Assembly (NCBI RefSeq): GCF_006442795.2
Contig: NZ_CP083956.1
Location: 3,325,501-3,389,500, forward strand
Length of the DNA: 64,000 nt
From: Mesorhizobium sp. B1-1-8
GTDB lineage: Bacteria > Pseudomonadota > Alphaproteobacteria > Rhizobiales > Rhizobiaceae
Direction: 5' to 3'
The notes below the pieces were generated by a model that was given only the letters and a program-made list of their open reading frames with translations, made no database searches and was not told where the DNA came from. The position numbers and the translations under genes were made by a program. Positions 38,392 to 48,300 of the stretch are shown in pieces; positions within the stretch are counted from its first letter, which is position 1, and each line of letters opens with the position of its first letter.

Positions 38392-39249
38392 ATGTTCGCC
38401 GCCGCCCTTTATCGCCGCTCGCTCGGCAATTTCCTCGACACGATGAGTATCGTGAGGAAACGCTTTGCCGCGCGGCGGCCCCGCTATCCGGAGATCGCGT
38501 GGCCAGTCTGGGCGTTGGCCTGGGTGCTGCTGACGGCAGCGGTGTTCCTGCGCCTCGACGCTGGCGCGGGTACGATGCGGCAGGAATGGCCGCGCGGCTT
38601 CGTCCATTTCACCGATTTCTTCACGGATTTCGGGTTGGGCGGCTGGTATCTCATTCCGGCGGCGCTGTGCCTGGTCATGGCCAATCTGACGGACTGGCGG
38701 GGCCTTTCCCGCCAGGGGCGGCTCTTCGTCTACAACTGGACGTGCTTTGCGTTCCTGGTGCTGTGCGCGGTCGGCCTTTCGGGCATCGCTGTCAACCTTT
38801 TGAAATACGGCATCGGCCGGGCGCGACCGCTCTATTTCGACACTTTCGGCGTGCTGTCCCTGCATCCCTTCGCCATGGACGCGCGCTTTGCCGGTTTTCC
38901 CTCCGGCCACGCCACGACGATGGGCGCCGTCTTCGGCATCCTGCTGCTGCTTTTCCCAAGACGCTGGCCCATCACCCTGGCCGTCACGGCCTGTATTGCC
39001 TCGACGCGCGTCTTCGTCGGCGCGCATTATCCGAGCGACACAGTCGCCGGCTTCGGCATGGGACTGGCCTTCGCAATCGTTACGGGGCTGGTGTTCGCGC
39101 GCCTCGGTTTCATCTTCGGCCGGACGCCGTCCAAGCTGCCGCTGCGCAAAAAAACCTTCCGGTTGCGATTGGCCGACGCGCCCGGCGCCAGGATTCCGGC
39201 ACCGGAGCAGGCCGGCTCCGCTGCGCAGCTCTCGGTTGAGAAGCCGTAG
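38392..39249 (+). CDS. PAP2-family phosphatase, membrane (LpxE-like)
   Basis: An integral-membrane acid phosphatase of 285 residues. All three active-site motifs are present: Lys138 with RARP at 143-146 (KYGIGRARP), PSGH at 170-173 and Arg206 with His212 and Asp216 (STRVFVGAHYPSD). Five or six membrane segments surround them. Such enzymes dephosphorylate lipid A, undecaprenyl pyrophosphate or phosphatidylglycerol phosphate. I use ATG 38392; a TTG at 38362 would add ten residues, and neither has a strong ribosome-binding site. It follows the ArnT-like gene directly and is convergent with the PaiB-like gene, with 3 bases between stops. Confidence 0.87.
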   Translation: MFAAALYRRSLGNFLDTMSIVRKRFAARRPRYPEIAWPVWALAWVLLTAAVFLRLDAGAGTMRQEWPRGFVHFTDFFTDFGLGGWYLIPAALCLVMANLTDWRGLSRQGRLFVYNWTCFAFLVLCAVGLSGIAVNLLKYGIGRARPLYFDTFGVLSLHPFAMDARFAGFPSGHATTMGAVFGILLLLFPRRWPITLAVTACIASTRVFVGAHYPSDTVAGFGMGLAFAIVTGLVFARLGFIFGRTPSKLPLRKKTFRLRLADAPGARIPAPEQAGSAAQLSVEKP

Positions 39250-39252
39250 GAC

Positions 39253-39909
39253 CTATTTGCTGTCGATGCCGCCCCAGGCGCGCACCATTCCGGCCATGTC
39301 GGGCGCGTCCGGGTTTGGCGCCTCGCTCTCCAGACCTTCGGCGACGCCGACCCGATCGGCGACCGGCCGGTTCTGGCTGACCTTCCATTTGCCGTCGATG
39401 GCGGTGATTGCGATCTCCAGCCCGATGATGCCCTTGATCTGCGACTGGATGTAGGCTGGCGGCGCATCGGTCACCGCCCAGGGCAGGTCGCGGCCACCTT
39501 CCTGGGATGCCGTCAATTCGGTGATCTGCTGAGCGATCCAGTCGGCGTCGTCGATCACCCTGACCGTGCCGCGCACCTGAACGATAGCGTAGTTCCAGGT
39601 CGGCACGACCTTGCCGGTCTCGCGCTTGGTCTCGTACCAGGACGGCGTCACATAGGCGTCGGCGCCCTGGAACACGACCAGCACCGGCGATGCCGGGTTG
39701 TCGGCCAGAAGCCGCCACTGCGGATTGGCCTTGGCCAGATGCGCGCGCAGCCGCCCGTTCGGCAGCACATCGTCATCGAGCAGGAAGGGGATAGCATTGG
39801 CGACCGGACCTTCGGCGCCGTTGGAGACCAGCAGCCCCAGCGGATGGGTGCGTATCAGCCCGTGCAGCACCTCCTGCCGCGTTTCCTTGAAGTGCGGAGG
39901 CTGATACAT
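39253..39909 (-). CDS. PaiB-like FMN-binding protein
   Basis: A 218-residue split-barrel flavin-reductase-like protein of the PaiB family, named from Bacillus as a negative regulator of sporulation and protease genes. The opening MYQPPHFKE, the AHLAKANPQW segment and YVTPSWYETKRETGKVVPTWNY (about 86-107) are the family hallmarks. In proteobacteria the role is unproven and could be a flavin- or heme-binding enzyme. GGAG precedes the start. It begins 13 bases after the alpha/beta hydrolase stop, so the two form a leftward operon. Confidence 0.87.
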   Translation of the reverse strand: MYQPPHFKETRQEVLHGLIRTHPLGLLVSNGAEGPVANAIPFLLDDDVLPNGRLRAHLAKANPQWRLLADNPASPVLVVFQGADAYVTPSWYETKRETGKVVPTWNYAIVQVRGTVRVIDDADWIAQQITELTASQEGGRDLPWAVTDAPPAYIQSQIKGIIGLEIAITAIDGKWKVSQNRPVADRVGVAEGLESEAPNPDAPDMAGMVRAWGGIDSK

Positions 39910-39922
39910 CGTCCGAAAACTC

Positions 39923-40597
39923 CTATCTCAGCCGCTTCGGCCGCGGATCGGCGAGCTCGCCCGCGAGGCGGCGGTCCAGATAGTCGGCGCATTCGGCGAT
40001 CAGCAACTCGGCGTCGTTGGCGAAGAAATGGTTCGCGCCAGGGATCGTCTTCTGCGTGATGGTGATGCCCTTTTGCGTATGCAATTTGTCGACCAGCGCC
40101 TGCACGTCCTTCGGCGGCGCCACCTTGTCGGCATCGCCATGGATGATCAGGCCGGACGACGGGCAGGGCGCCAGGAACGAGAAGTCGTAGGTGTTGGGCT
40201 GCGGCGCCACGGAGATGAAACCCTCGATCTCGGGCCGGCGCATCAGGAGCTGCATGCCGATCCACGATCCGAACGAATAGCCGGCGACCCAGCAGCTCTT
40301 GGAATCCGGATGCAGCGACTGCACCCAGTCTAGCGCGGCGGCCGCATCCGACAGTTCGCCGGTGCCGTGGTCGAATTCGCCCTGGCTGCGGCCGATGCCG
40401 CGGAAGTTGAAACGGAGCGTGGTGAAATCCCGCTTCTGGAACATGTAGAAGAGGTCGTAAACGATCTTGTTGTTCATCGTTCCGCCGAACTGCGGATGCG
40501 GATGCAAAACGATGGCGATCGGCGCGCTCTTTTCCTTGGAAGGCTGGTAGCGGCCCTCCAGGCGACCGGCCGGACCGGCGAAAATGACCTCAGGCAT
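39923..40597 (-). CDS. Alpha/beta hydrolase, OsmC-like-free dienelactone-hydrolase type
   Basis: A 224-residue cytosolic hydrolase. The catalytic triad is Ser108 in GYSFGS, Asp154 or Asp156 in IIHGDADKVAPP and His189 in PGANHFF. The LHPHPQFGGTMNNKIV segment (31-46) is characteristic of a widespread proteobacterial subgroup annotated only as alpha/beta hydrolase. I start at ATG 40597 because GGAG lies 7 bases upstream; four more codons are open. It is the first gene of the pair with the PaiB-like gene and diverges from the suf operon across a 251-base region that holds an Irr-type site. Confidence 0.87.
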   Translation of the reverse strand: MPEVIFAGPAGRLEGRYQPSKEKSAPIAIVLHPHPQFGGTMNNKIVYDLFYMFQKRDFTTLRFNFRGIGRSQGEFDHGTGELSDAAAALDWVQSLHPDSKSCWVAGYSFGSWIGMQLLMRRPEIEGFISVAPQPNTYDFSFLAPCPSSGLIIHGDADKVAPPKDVQALVDKLHTQKGITITQKTIPGANHFFANDAELLIAECADYLDRRLAGELADPRPKRLR

Positions 40598-40699
40598 AAA
40601 ATACTCCACGTGGCATACGAAGGCGCGTGCCCGGAACTCTTAATTCTGGCCCCATCTTCTGCGGCCTTGACGCCGGGCAAGCGTCTTCCTAGAAGCTAG

Positions 40700-40716
40700 T
40701 TTAGAATTGTTCAAAA
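40700..40716. promoter_or_regulatory. Iron-control element (Irr box) upstream of the suf operon
   Basis: TTTAGAATTGTTCAAAA matches the rhizobial ICE consensus TTTAGAA-N3-TTCTAAA with one mismatch. It lies about 130 bases before the first suf gene. Irr is the heme-responsive iron regulator of Rhizobiales, and suf operons are known members of the iron regulon there. Two further small inverted repeats lie closer to the gene: CCTTG/CAAGG at 40780-40795 and CTATCC/GGATAG at 40806-40822. They could serve a second regulator or the promoter. Confidence 0.6.
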
Positions 40717-40848
40717 CTGGGTAGCCGAAACCAATGGTCCGGCCGCCCGCGCCGCAAGCCGCGTAAATAGGACGGCTTGCCTTGCAATTTCAAGGAAATA
40801 ACGCGCTATCCTCGCGGGATAGTTGGCGAAAGGACGAACTGAGCGAAA

Positions 40849-42009
40849 ATGGCCGCAACCCGCGCCTATCTCGACTACAACGCCAGCGCGCCGCTCATTG
40901 CGGAAGCACGCGCGGCGATGGTCGCGGCGCTCGATGCCGCCAATCCGTCGTCGGTCCACAGCGAGGGCCGCACGGCGCGGCGGCTGATCGAGGATGCGCG
41001 CCGCGACGTGGCGCGGCTGGTCAACGCCAGGCCGGAACATGTCGTCTTCACCTCCGGAGCCACCGAGGCTGCCTCGACGTTGCTGACGCCAGACTGGCAG
41101 ATGGGACGCGGCACTATGCGCATGAGCCATCTTTATGTCTCGGCGGCCGATCATCCCTGCATCCTGGGTGGCGGCCGGTTTCCGGCGGCGCAGATGACGA
41201 AGATCGGCGTCGATCGCAACGGCATTGCCGACCTCGACGCGTTGGCCAGCGCTTTGGCTTCGCATGACAAATCGGCCGGCTTGCCGCTGGTGGCGATCCA
41301 TGCCGCCAACAACGAGACCGGCGTCATCCAGCCGATCGAGCGCATCGCTGAAATCGTCAAGGCGGCGGGCGGCGTGCTCGTCGTCGACGCCGTGCAGGCG
41401 GCCGGGCGGATTCCGATCGATATGTCGGCCGGTTATGCGGACTATCTGATCCTGTCCTCGCACAAGATCGGCGGCCCAAAGGGCGTCGGCGCCATCGTCG
41501 CTCAGGCCGACCTGATGATGCCGAGGCCGCTGATCAATGGCGGCGGCCAGGAAAAGGGCCATCGCGCCGGCACCGAAAACCCTGCCGGGATTGCCGGATT
41601 CGCCGCCGCAGCGCGCGTTGCCCTGGCCGGCTTGGCTGATATCGACGCCTTGACGCGCCACCGCGATGAGGTCGAGGCGATCGTGAAGGAATTGGCGCCG
41701 GACGCGGAAATCTTCGGAACGGCCGCATCCAGGCTTGCCAACACGACATTCTTCGCTATTCCCGGCGTTAAGGCTGAAACGGTGCAGATCGCCTTCGACC
41801 TCGCCGGCGTGGCGCTGTCGGCGGGCTCGGCCTGCTCGTCGGGAAAAGTCGGGCCAAGCCACGTGCTGAAGGCGATGGGACATGGCGACAGCCTTGGCGC
41901 CTTGCGCGTGTCGATCGGCCATGCCACCGGCGCCGGGGAGATCGAGGCGTTCCGGGTGGCCCTGGCGGGTATCGCCGCACGGCGGACCGGCAAGGAAAGG
42001 GCCGCCTGA
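40849..42009 (+). CDS. sufS2: Cysteine desulfurase, IscS/NifS type (first suf gene)
   Basis: PLP enzyme of 386 residues that removes sulfur from cysteine for Fe-S assembly. The PLP lysine is Lys206 in SSHKIGG, the cofactor-stacking His102 is in AADHPC, and the persulfide Cys is Cys329 in SAGSACSSGK, in a short class I-like loop. The N-terminus YLDYNASAPL is typical of NifS/IscS. It is the first gene of the suf operon; a second desulfurase of SufS type is encoded further down, the same sufS2-BCD-S1 layout as in Agrobacterium. No iscR gene lies in front. The symbol follows that layout. Confidence 0.88.
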   Translation: MAATRAYLDYNASAPLIAEARAAMVAALDAANPSSVHSEGRTARRLIEDARRDVARLVNARPEHVVFTSGATEAASTLLTPDWQMGRGTMRMSHLYVSAADHPCILGGGRFPAAQMTKIGVDRNGIADLDALASALASHDKSAGLPLVAIHAANNETGVIQPIERIAEIVKAAGGVLVVDAVQAAGRIPIDMSAGYADYLILSSHKIGGPKGVGAIVAQADLMMPRPLINGGGQEKGHRAGTENPAGIAGFAAAARVALAGLADIDALTRHRDEVEAIVKELAPDAEIFGTAASRLANTTFFAIPGVKAETVQIAFDLAGVALSAGSACSSGKVGPSHVLKAMGHGDSLGALRVSIGHATGAGEIEAFRVALAGIAARRTGKERAA

Positions 42010-42200
42010 AGCGGTCAAAAAACGAATTCAGGCCGTGCGGCCTGGTAGAGCCGTGCGTTTTGTCCTGGCAGGGTGAATTCCAGGTCGAAACGCACTATAT
42101 GGAGCTTACTCCGCTGCGAGTCCCCGCCGGGACGCGATTTCAGCGGTGCCATAGTTTGAAAACTGTCGGGCCTTGACCCCGGCGTGGATGGAGAACGCTT

Positions 42201-43714
<1,514 letters not shown>

Positions 43715-43718
<4 letters not shown>

Positions 43719-43912
43719 CAAGGTCGCCCAAGCGCGAATACGCGGAAAAGCATGTGTATCTGCAGGACTGGATGCACCGTTGGTACGTGGCTTTGGAGCT
43801 GGCGTTGGGTTTAGCCGCAGTCGGCGTTGCTTTGCTCATCGCGGCCTATTCGCCTGATGGCTTTTGGCATGGGCTTTTGGAAGCCTTGAAGCAGTTGTTA
43901 AATCGAGTTTAG
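43715..43912 (+). CDS. Small membrane protein inside the suf operon (65 aa)
   Basis: Starts at GTG 43715, overlapping the sufB stop in a GTGA, with GGGGAG at 43702-43707 upstream. The overlap and site argue for real, coupled translation. The product has a charged N-terminus ([20 protein letters not shown]), one hydrophobic helix (about 26-46, [20 protein letters not shown]) and a short amphipathic tail ([13 protein letters not shown]). It has no Cys, so it cannot bind a cluster itself. I do not recognise the family. It lies 34 bases before sufC. A role in anchoring or regulating the SufBCD complex is speculation. Confidence 0.7.
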
Positions 43913-43946
43913 CCGGGCAGACGGCTACGGATGGAACGGAACGAAA

Positions 43947-44702
43947 ATGCTTGAAATCAGAAACCTGCACGCCCGCATCGTCGACGACGGCACCGAGATC
44001 ATCCGCGGCCTGAACCTCACGGTGAAAGCCGGCGAGGTCGCTGCCATCATGGGGCCAAACGGTTCGGGCAAGTCGACGCTGTCCTACATCCTCGCCGGCC
44101 GCGAGGACTATGAGGTGACCGAGGGCGACATCCTCTACAACGGCAAGTCGATCCTCGAAATGGATCCGGCCGAGCGCGCGACCGCCGGCATCTTCCTCGC
44201 CTTCCAGTATCCGATGGAGATACCGGGCGTCGCGACCATGGAATTCCTCAAAGTGGCGATGAACGAGCAGCGCAAGGCGCGCGGCGAGGAGCCGCTGAAG
44301 ATCCCGGAATTTTTGAAGCGCGTGAAGGACGCGGCCGCCTCGCTCAACATGGACATGGCGATGCTGAAGCGGCCGCTCAATGTCGGCTTCTCCGGCGGCG
44401 AGAAGAAGCGCGCCGAGATCCTGCAGATGAAGCTGCTCGAGCCAAGGCTCTGCGTGCTCGACGAGACCGATTCCGGCCTCGACATCGATGCGCTGAAGAT
44501 CGTCTCGGACGGCGTCAATGCGCTGCGTTCGCCGGACCGCGCCATCGTCGTCATCACCCATTACCAGCGCCTGCTCGAGCACATCGTGCCGGACTCGGTG
44601 CATGTCCTCTACAGGGGCCAGGTCATCAAGTCGGGCGACAAGTCGCTGGCGCTCGATCTCGAGGCCAATGGCTATGCCGGCGTGATCGGGCAAGCCGCGT
44701 GA
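43947..44702 (+). CDS. sufC: Fe-S cluster assembly ATPase SufC
   Basis: Soluble ABC-type ATPase of the SufBC2D complex; ATP binding reshapes SufB-SufD for cluster assembly. The 251 residues contain Walker A GPNGSGKST at 36-44, signature FSGGEKKR at 148-155 and Walker B followed by the SufC-specific LDETDSGLD at 171-179. The AFQYPMEIPGV segment of the Q-loop region is also SufC-like. sufD follows immediately (sufC stop at 44702). Confidence 0.97.
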   Translation: MLEIRNLHARIVDDGTEIIRGLNLTVKAGEVAAIMGPNGSGKSTLSYILAGREDYEVTEGDILYNGKSILEMDPAERATAGIFLAFQYPMEIPGVATMEFLKVAMNEQRKARGEEPLKIPEFLKRVKDAAASLNMDMAMLKRPLNVGFSGGEKKRAEILQMKLLEPRLCVLDETDSGLDIDALKIVSDGVNALRSPDRAIVVITHYQRLLEHIVPDSVHVLYRGQVIKSGDKSLALDLEANGYAGVIGQAA

Positions 44703-44727
44703 GATGCCAGCAGTCGAGGCAAGAGCA

Positions 44728-45999
44728 ATGAACGTGCATGCACAGCCCCAGCGCACATTAGCCGAGACGGCGTTGATCGATGCCTTCGGCGAGCGGCTGT
44801 CGCTGCTGCCCGGCGACGGCGCGGTGATGGTGAAGCGCGACGACGCCATCGAGGCGATCAAGCATGGCCTGCCGACGCGGCGCGTCGAGTCCTGGCATTA
44901 TACGGATCTGCGCCGGCTGCTGACGGCGGTGCCGGCTTTCGAGGCCGAGACGGCCGTGAAGGCGCTCGAGCCGGTACTGGCGGGTTCCGCCGTGCTGCCG
45001 GTGCTGAATGGCGTTTCCAATGCCAAACTGCCGGAGATCGAAGGCGTCGCGGTGCAACGCCTGTCGGAGAAGCTGACCGACGGCAGCGTGGCGCCCGGGC
45101 TCGATCGCTATGGTGACGACGATGCGATCGGCGCGCTGAACACGGCTTTCGTCGCGGACGGCTATTTCGTCGACATAACCGACGGCACCCAATTGGAAAA
45201 GCCGATCGAATTGCAGAATTTGCAGGCCGGCGGCCAGACGCATGTGCGGCTGCTGACGCGGGTCGGCGCCGGCGCCAAAGCGGTCATCGTCGAACGCCAG
45301 GCGGGCGAGGGCGCTGATGCGCTGGTGAGCTCGGTCAGCCAACTGGTGGTCGGCGACGGTGCCGACGTGACCTGGCTGATCGTCCAGGAGCAGCCGGATA
45401 CGGCAACGCATCTCGCCCAGTTCAAGGCGCATGTCGGCAAGGATGCGAAGCTGACGCTGTTCGTCATGAATGCCGGCGGCAAGCTGGTCCGCCAGGAAGT
45501 CGTTGTGCGGACGACGGGCGAAGGCGCAGATTTCAAATTGCGCGGCATCAATCTTCTGGCCGGCGATACGCACACCGACGTGACCATGGTGCTCGACCAT
45601 GCCGTGCCGCACACGGCCTCGACCGAAGTGATGCGCAATGTGGTGACCGGCAAGGCGCGCGGCGTCTTCCAGGGCCGCATCAACGTGCATCAATATGCAC
45701 AGAAGACCAACGCCAAGATGGCCTGCAACACGCTGCTTTTGTCGGACGACGGTGAGTTCTCGACCAAGCCGGAGCTGGAAATCTTCGCCGACGACGTCGT
45801 CTGCGGCCATGGCGCTACCGTCACCGAGATCGACCACAACCATCTGTTCTACCTGATGGCGCGCGGCATCGACGAGAAGACCGCGCGGGGCTTGCTGGTG
45901 AAAGCTTTCGTGGCGGAAGTCATCGAGGAACTGGACGACGAGGCGCTGGTCGAGGCACTGGAAGCGCGGCTCGACGGCTGGTTTTTGACGCACGGGTAG
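44728..45999 (+). CDS. sufD: Fe-S cluster assembly protein SufD
   Basis: Partner of SufB in the scaffold complex, 423 residues. The N-terminus TRRVESWHYTDLRRLL is conserved, and the C-terminal half has the beta-helix (QKTNAKMACNTLLLSDDGEF, HGATVTEIDHNHLFYLMARG), with the His that SufD uses in cluster assembly probably in the CGHGATV segment. I favour ATG 44728, which has GAGG 8 bases upstream; an ATG at 44704, 2 bases after the sufC stop, would add eight residues. A 12-bp hairpin and a RIME-like repeat follow directly after its stop. Confidence 0.94.
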   Translation: MNVHAQPQRTLAETALIDAFGERLSLLPGDGAVMVKRDDAIEAIKHGLPTRRVESWHYTDLRRLLTAVPAFEAETAVKALEPVLAGSAVLPVLNGVSNAKLPEIEGVAVQRLSEKLTDGSVAPGLDRYGDDDAIGALNTAFVADGYFVDITDGTQLEKPIELQNLQAGGQTHVRLLTRVGAGAKAVIVERQAGEGADALVSSVSQLVVGDGADVTWLIVQEQPDTATHLAQFKAHVGKDAKLTLFVMNAGGKLVRQEVVVRTTGEGADFKLRGINLLAGDTHTDVTMVLDHAVPHTASTEVMRNVVTGKARGVFQGRINVHQYAQKTNAKMACNTLLLSDDGEFSTKPELEIFADDVVCGHGATVTEIDHNHLFYLMARGIDEKTARGLLVKAFVAEVIEELDDEALVEALEARLDGWFLTHG

Positions 46000-46026
46000 G
46001 GTGGTCGAGGCATAGCCTCGACCACC
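46000..46026 (+). terminator. Strong hairpin directly after sufD
   Basis: GGTGGTCGAGGC at 46000-46011 pairs perfectly with GCCTCGACCACC at 46015-46026 around a 3-base loop. It begins one base after the sufD stop. There is no T run, so it may only slow or process the transcript inside the operon rather than end it. Confidence 0.5.
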
Positions 46027-46152
46027 CCCTCATCCGGCCGCTTTGCGGCCACCTTCTCCCCGAGGGGAGAAGAGGCAGACGACGACGTTGGCGACCTTCT
46101 CTCCCCGCCGGGGAGAGGATGGCCGGAGCGAAGCGGAGGTCGGGTGAGGGGG
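46025..46152. repeat. RIME-like intergenic mosaic repeat, copy 2
   Basis: Ends in the inverted pair CCCCCTCA (46025-46032) and TGAGGGGG (46145-46152). Inside are a CCGGCCGC/GCGGCC hairpin, a CTTCTCCCC/GGGGAGAAG hairpin and a CTCTCCCC/GGGGAGAG hairpin. The same modules occur at 49716-49860 and partly at 56215-56374 and 9659-9691. This composition matches the Rhizobium intergenic mosaic elements. It splits the suf operon between sufD and sufS. Confidence 0.75.
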
Positions 46153-46175
46153 AGCCACATCGGAAGGTGATTGCT

Positions 46176-47411
46176 GTGGACCAGAAGATAGAAACCTACG
46201 ACGTCGAGGCAATCCGCCGCGACTTCCCGATCCTGTCGCGGGAAGTCTACGGCAAGCCGCTGGTCTATCTGGATAATGGCGCCTCGGCGCAGAAGCCGCA
46301 GGTGGTGCTCGACACCATCCAGCACGCCTATGCCGAAGAGTACGCCAACGTCCATCGCGGCCTGCATTTCCTGTCGAACGCCGCGACCGATGCATATGAG
46401 AACGCGCGGAAGTCAGTGCAGAGGTTTCTGAACGCGCCGAGCACCGACAATATCGTCTTCACCTCCAACACCACCTCGGCGATCAATACCGTCGCCTATG
46501 GCTGGGGCATGCCGAGGATCGGCGAGGGCGACGAGATCCTGCTGTCGATCATGGAGCACCACTCCAATATCGTGCCCTGGCATTTCATCCGTGAACGGCA
46601 GGGTGCGAAGCTGGTCTGGGTACCGGTCGACGATCTCGGCGTCTTCCATATCGAGGAATTCGAGCAGCGGCTGACCTCGCGCACGAAACTCGTCGCCATC
46701 ACGCAGATGTCGAATGCGCTGGGCACGGTGACGCCGATCAAGGAGATCGTGCGCATCGCGCATTCGCGCGGAATTCCTGCCCTCGTCGACGGCAGCCAGA
46801 GCGCCGTGCATATGCCGATCGACGTGCAGGACCTCGACTGCGATTTCTTCGTCTTCACCGGCCACAAGGTTTACGGCCCCTCGGGCATCGGCGTGCTCTA
46901 CGGCAAGAAAGATCGGCTGGAAGAGATGCGGCCCTTTATGGGCGGCGGCGAGATGATCGAGGAGGTGACGGAGGACATCGTCACCTACAACGAGCCGCCG
47001 CATCGCTTCGAGGCAGGCACGCCGCCGATCGTGCAGGCGATCGGCCTGGGCGCCGCGCTCGAATATATGGAGAAGGTCGGCCGCGAGCGCATCGCAACCC
47101 ACGAGGCGGACCTCAAGAATTACGCGCATGAGCGTTTGCGCGCCATCAACTCGCTGCGCATCTTCGGCGACGCGCCCGGCAAGGGCGCCATCATCTCGTT
47201 CGAATTGCAGGGAATCCATGCCCATGACGTGTCGATGGTGATCGACCGGCAGGGCATTGCGGTCCGTGCCGGCACCCATTGCGCCCAGCCGCTGTTGAAA
47301 CGTTTTGGCGTAACCTCCACATGCAGGGCATCGTTCGGCATGTATAATACCAGGGCCGAAGTCGACGCTTTGGCCGAAGCGCTTGAAAAAGCGCGCAAGT
47401 TTTTCGGATGA
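46176..47411 (+). CDS. sufS: Cysteine desulfurase SufS
   Basis: Group II cysteine desulfurase, 411 residues. The PLP lysine is Lys231 in FTGHKVYGP and the persulfide Cys is Cys369 in RAGTHCAQP. SIMEHHSNIVPWHF and HMPIDVQDLDCDFFVF are typical of SufS. I start at GTG 46176, with GGAAGG 8 bases upstream; the frame extends back into the RIME-like repeat, which is not coding. It is the second desulfurase of the operon. No sufE or sufU gene is seen in the window, so the sulfur acceptor must be encoded elsewhere or be SufB itself. Overlaps sufT by 4 bases. Confidence 0.95.
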   Translation: MDQKIETYDVEAIRRDFPILSREVYGKPLVYLDNGASAQKPQVVLDTIQHAYAEEYANVHRGLHFLSNAATDAYENARKSVQRFLNAPSTDNIVFTSNTTSAINTVAYGWGMPRIGEGDEILLSIMEHHSNIVPWHFIRERQGAKLVWVPVDDLGVFHIEEFEQRLTSRTKLVAITQMSNALGTVTPIKEIVRIAHSRGIPALVDGSQSAVHMPIDVQDLDCDFFVFTGHKVYGPSGIGVLYGKKDRLEEMRPFMGGGEMIEEVTEDIVTYNEPPHRFEAGTPPIVQAIGLGAALEYMEKVGRERIATHEADLKNYAHERLRAINSLRIFGDAPGKGAIISFELQGIHAHDVSMVIDRQGIAVRAGTHCAQPLLKRFGVTSTCRASFGMYNTRAEVDALAEALEKARKFFG

Positions 47412-47809
47412 CGACCATGGACGATGTGAGCACCACCGCAGAGACCGCCCCGGCAACGGCCGGCAACGGTATCGTCTCGGCCCCGGCCATCCCCGCCGAC
47501 GAACTGGCGCGGCTGACCGACGATATCGTCTCGGCGCTGAAGACCGTCTATGACCCTGAAATCCCGGCCGACATCTACGAGCTTGGCCTCGTCTACAGGA
47601 TCGACATCGAGGACGACCGCTCGGTCAAGATCGACATGACGCTGACCGCGCCCGGCTGCCCGGTGGCGGGCGAAATGCCCGGCTGGGTGGAAAATGCCGT
47701 GGGCGCCGTCGAGGGCGTGTCCGGCGTCGAGGTCAACATGACGTTCGATCCGCCCTGGTCTCCCGATCGCATGTCGGAAGAGGCGCAGGTCGCGGTCGGG
47801 TGGTATTGA
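47408..47809 (+). CDS. sufT: SUF-associated Fe-S assembly protein, DUF59/MIP18 family (SufT)
   Basis: A 133-residue protein with an Ala/Thr-rich N-terminal tail of ~30 residues and then the DUF59 domain: VYDPEIPADIYELGLVYRI (about 47-65) and the TLTAPGCPVAGEMP motif whose Cys is conserved. Members help deliver Fe-S clusters to targets under high demand. ATG 47408 overlaps the sufS stop in ATGA, so it is translationally coupled. In Agrobacterium the same position of the operon is called sufX. It lies 88 bases before sufA. Confidence 0.88.
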   Translation: MTTMDDVSTTAETAPATAGNGIVSAPAIPADELARLTDDIVSALKTVYDPEIPADIYELGLVYRIDIEDDRSVKIDMTLTAPGCPVAGEMPGWVENAVGAVEGVSGVEVNMTFDPPWSPDRMSEEAQVAVGWY

Positions 47810-47897
47810 GCCGGACTTGCACCCCAGGTGAAACTTCACCATTTTAGGGAAAGACTCATTCCGCGGGCCTTGAACCCGCGCGAACGTGGAGAATGAC

Positions 47898-48278
47898 ATG
47901 GGACGCTTTGCCGTCATCACAATGACCGAAAAGGCCGCCGATCGGGTCCGCGAGATCGTCGCCACGCGCGAGAACGCGCATGGCATCCGCCTCGGCATCA
48001 AGAAGGGCGGCTGCGCCGGCATGGAATACACGGTCGATCTGGTGACCGAGCCGAATGCCAAGGACGACCATATCGAGCGCGACGGCGCGCATGTCTATAT
48101 CGCGCCCGAGGCTGCCCTTTTCCTGTTCGGCACCGAGATGGATTTCGAGCAGACGACACTGCGCACCGGGTTCACCTTCAAGAACCCGAACCAGAGCTCG
48201 GCCTGCGGCTGCGGCGAATCGGTCGAGCTGAAGCCAGCCGATCTGAAGGCGCTCGCCGAGGCGCGCGCTTCGGCCTGA
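47898..48278 (+). CDS. sufA: A-type Fe-S carrier SufA/ErpA-like
   Basis: Carrier that receives clusters from SufBCD and passes them to apoproteins. The 126 residues contain the three conserved Cys: one in KKGGCAGMEY and two in the CGCGES motif near the C-terminus (SSACGCGESV). The start at ATG 47898 has GGAG 6 bases upstream; a GTG 12 bases earlier is less likely. It is the last gene of the suf operon. A small inverted repeat (CGCGGG/CCCGCG at 47862-47880) lies just in front. Confidence 0.93.
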   Translation: MGRFAVITMTEKAADRVREIVATRENAHGIRLGIKKGGCAGMEYTVDLVTEPNAKDDHIERDGAHVYIAPEAALFLFGTEMDFEQTTLRTGFTFKNPNQSSACGCGESVELKPADLKALAEARASA

Positions 48279-48300
48279 GAGGGTGGCCGACGCTTTCCGT

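Noticed and set aside
46025..46152. Possible CRISPR-like or tandem repeat array
   Set aside because: The repeats are nested inverted hairpins in a single mosaic element, not regularly spaced direct repeats with spacers. No CRISPR array was seen anywhere in the window.
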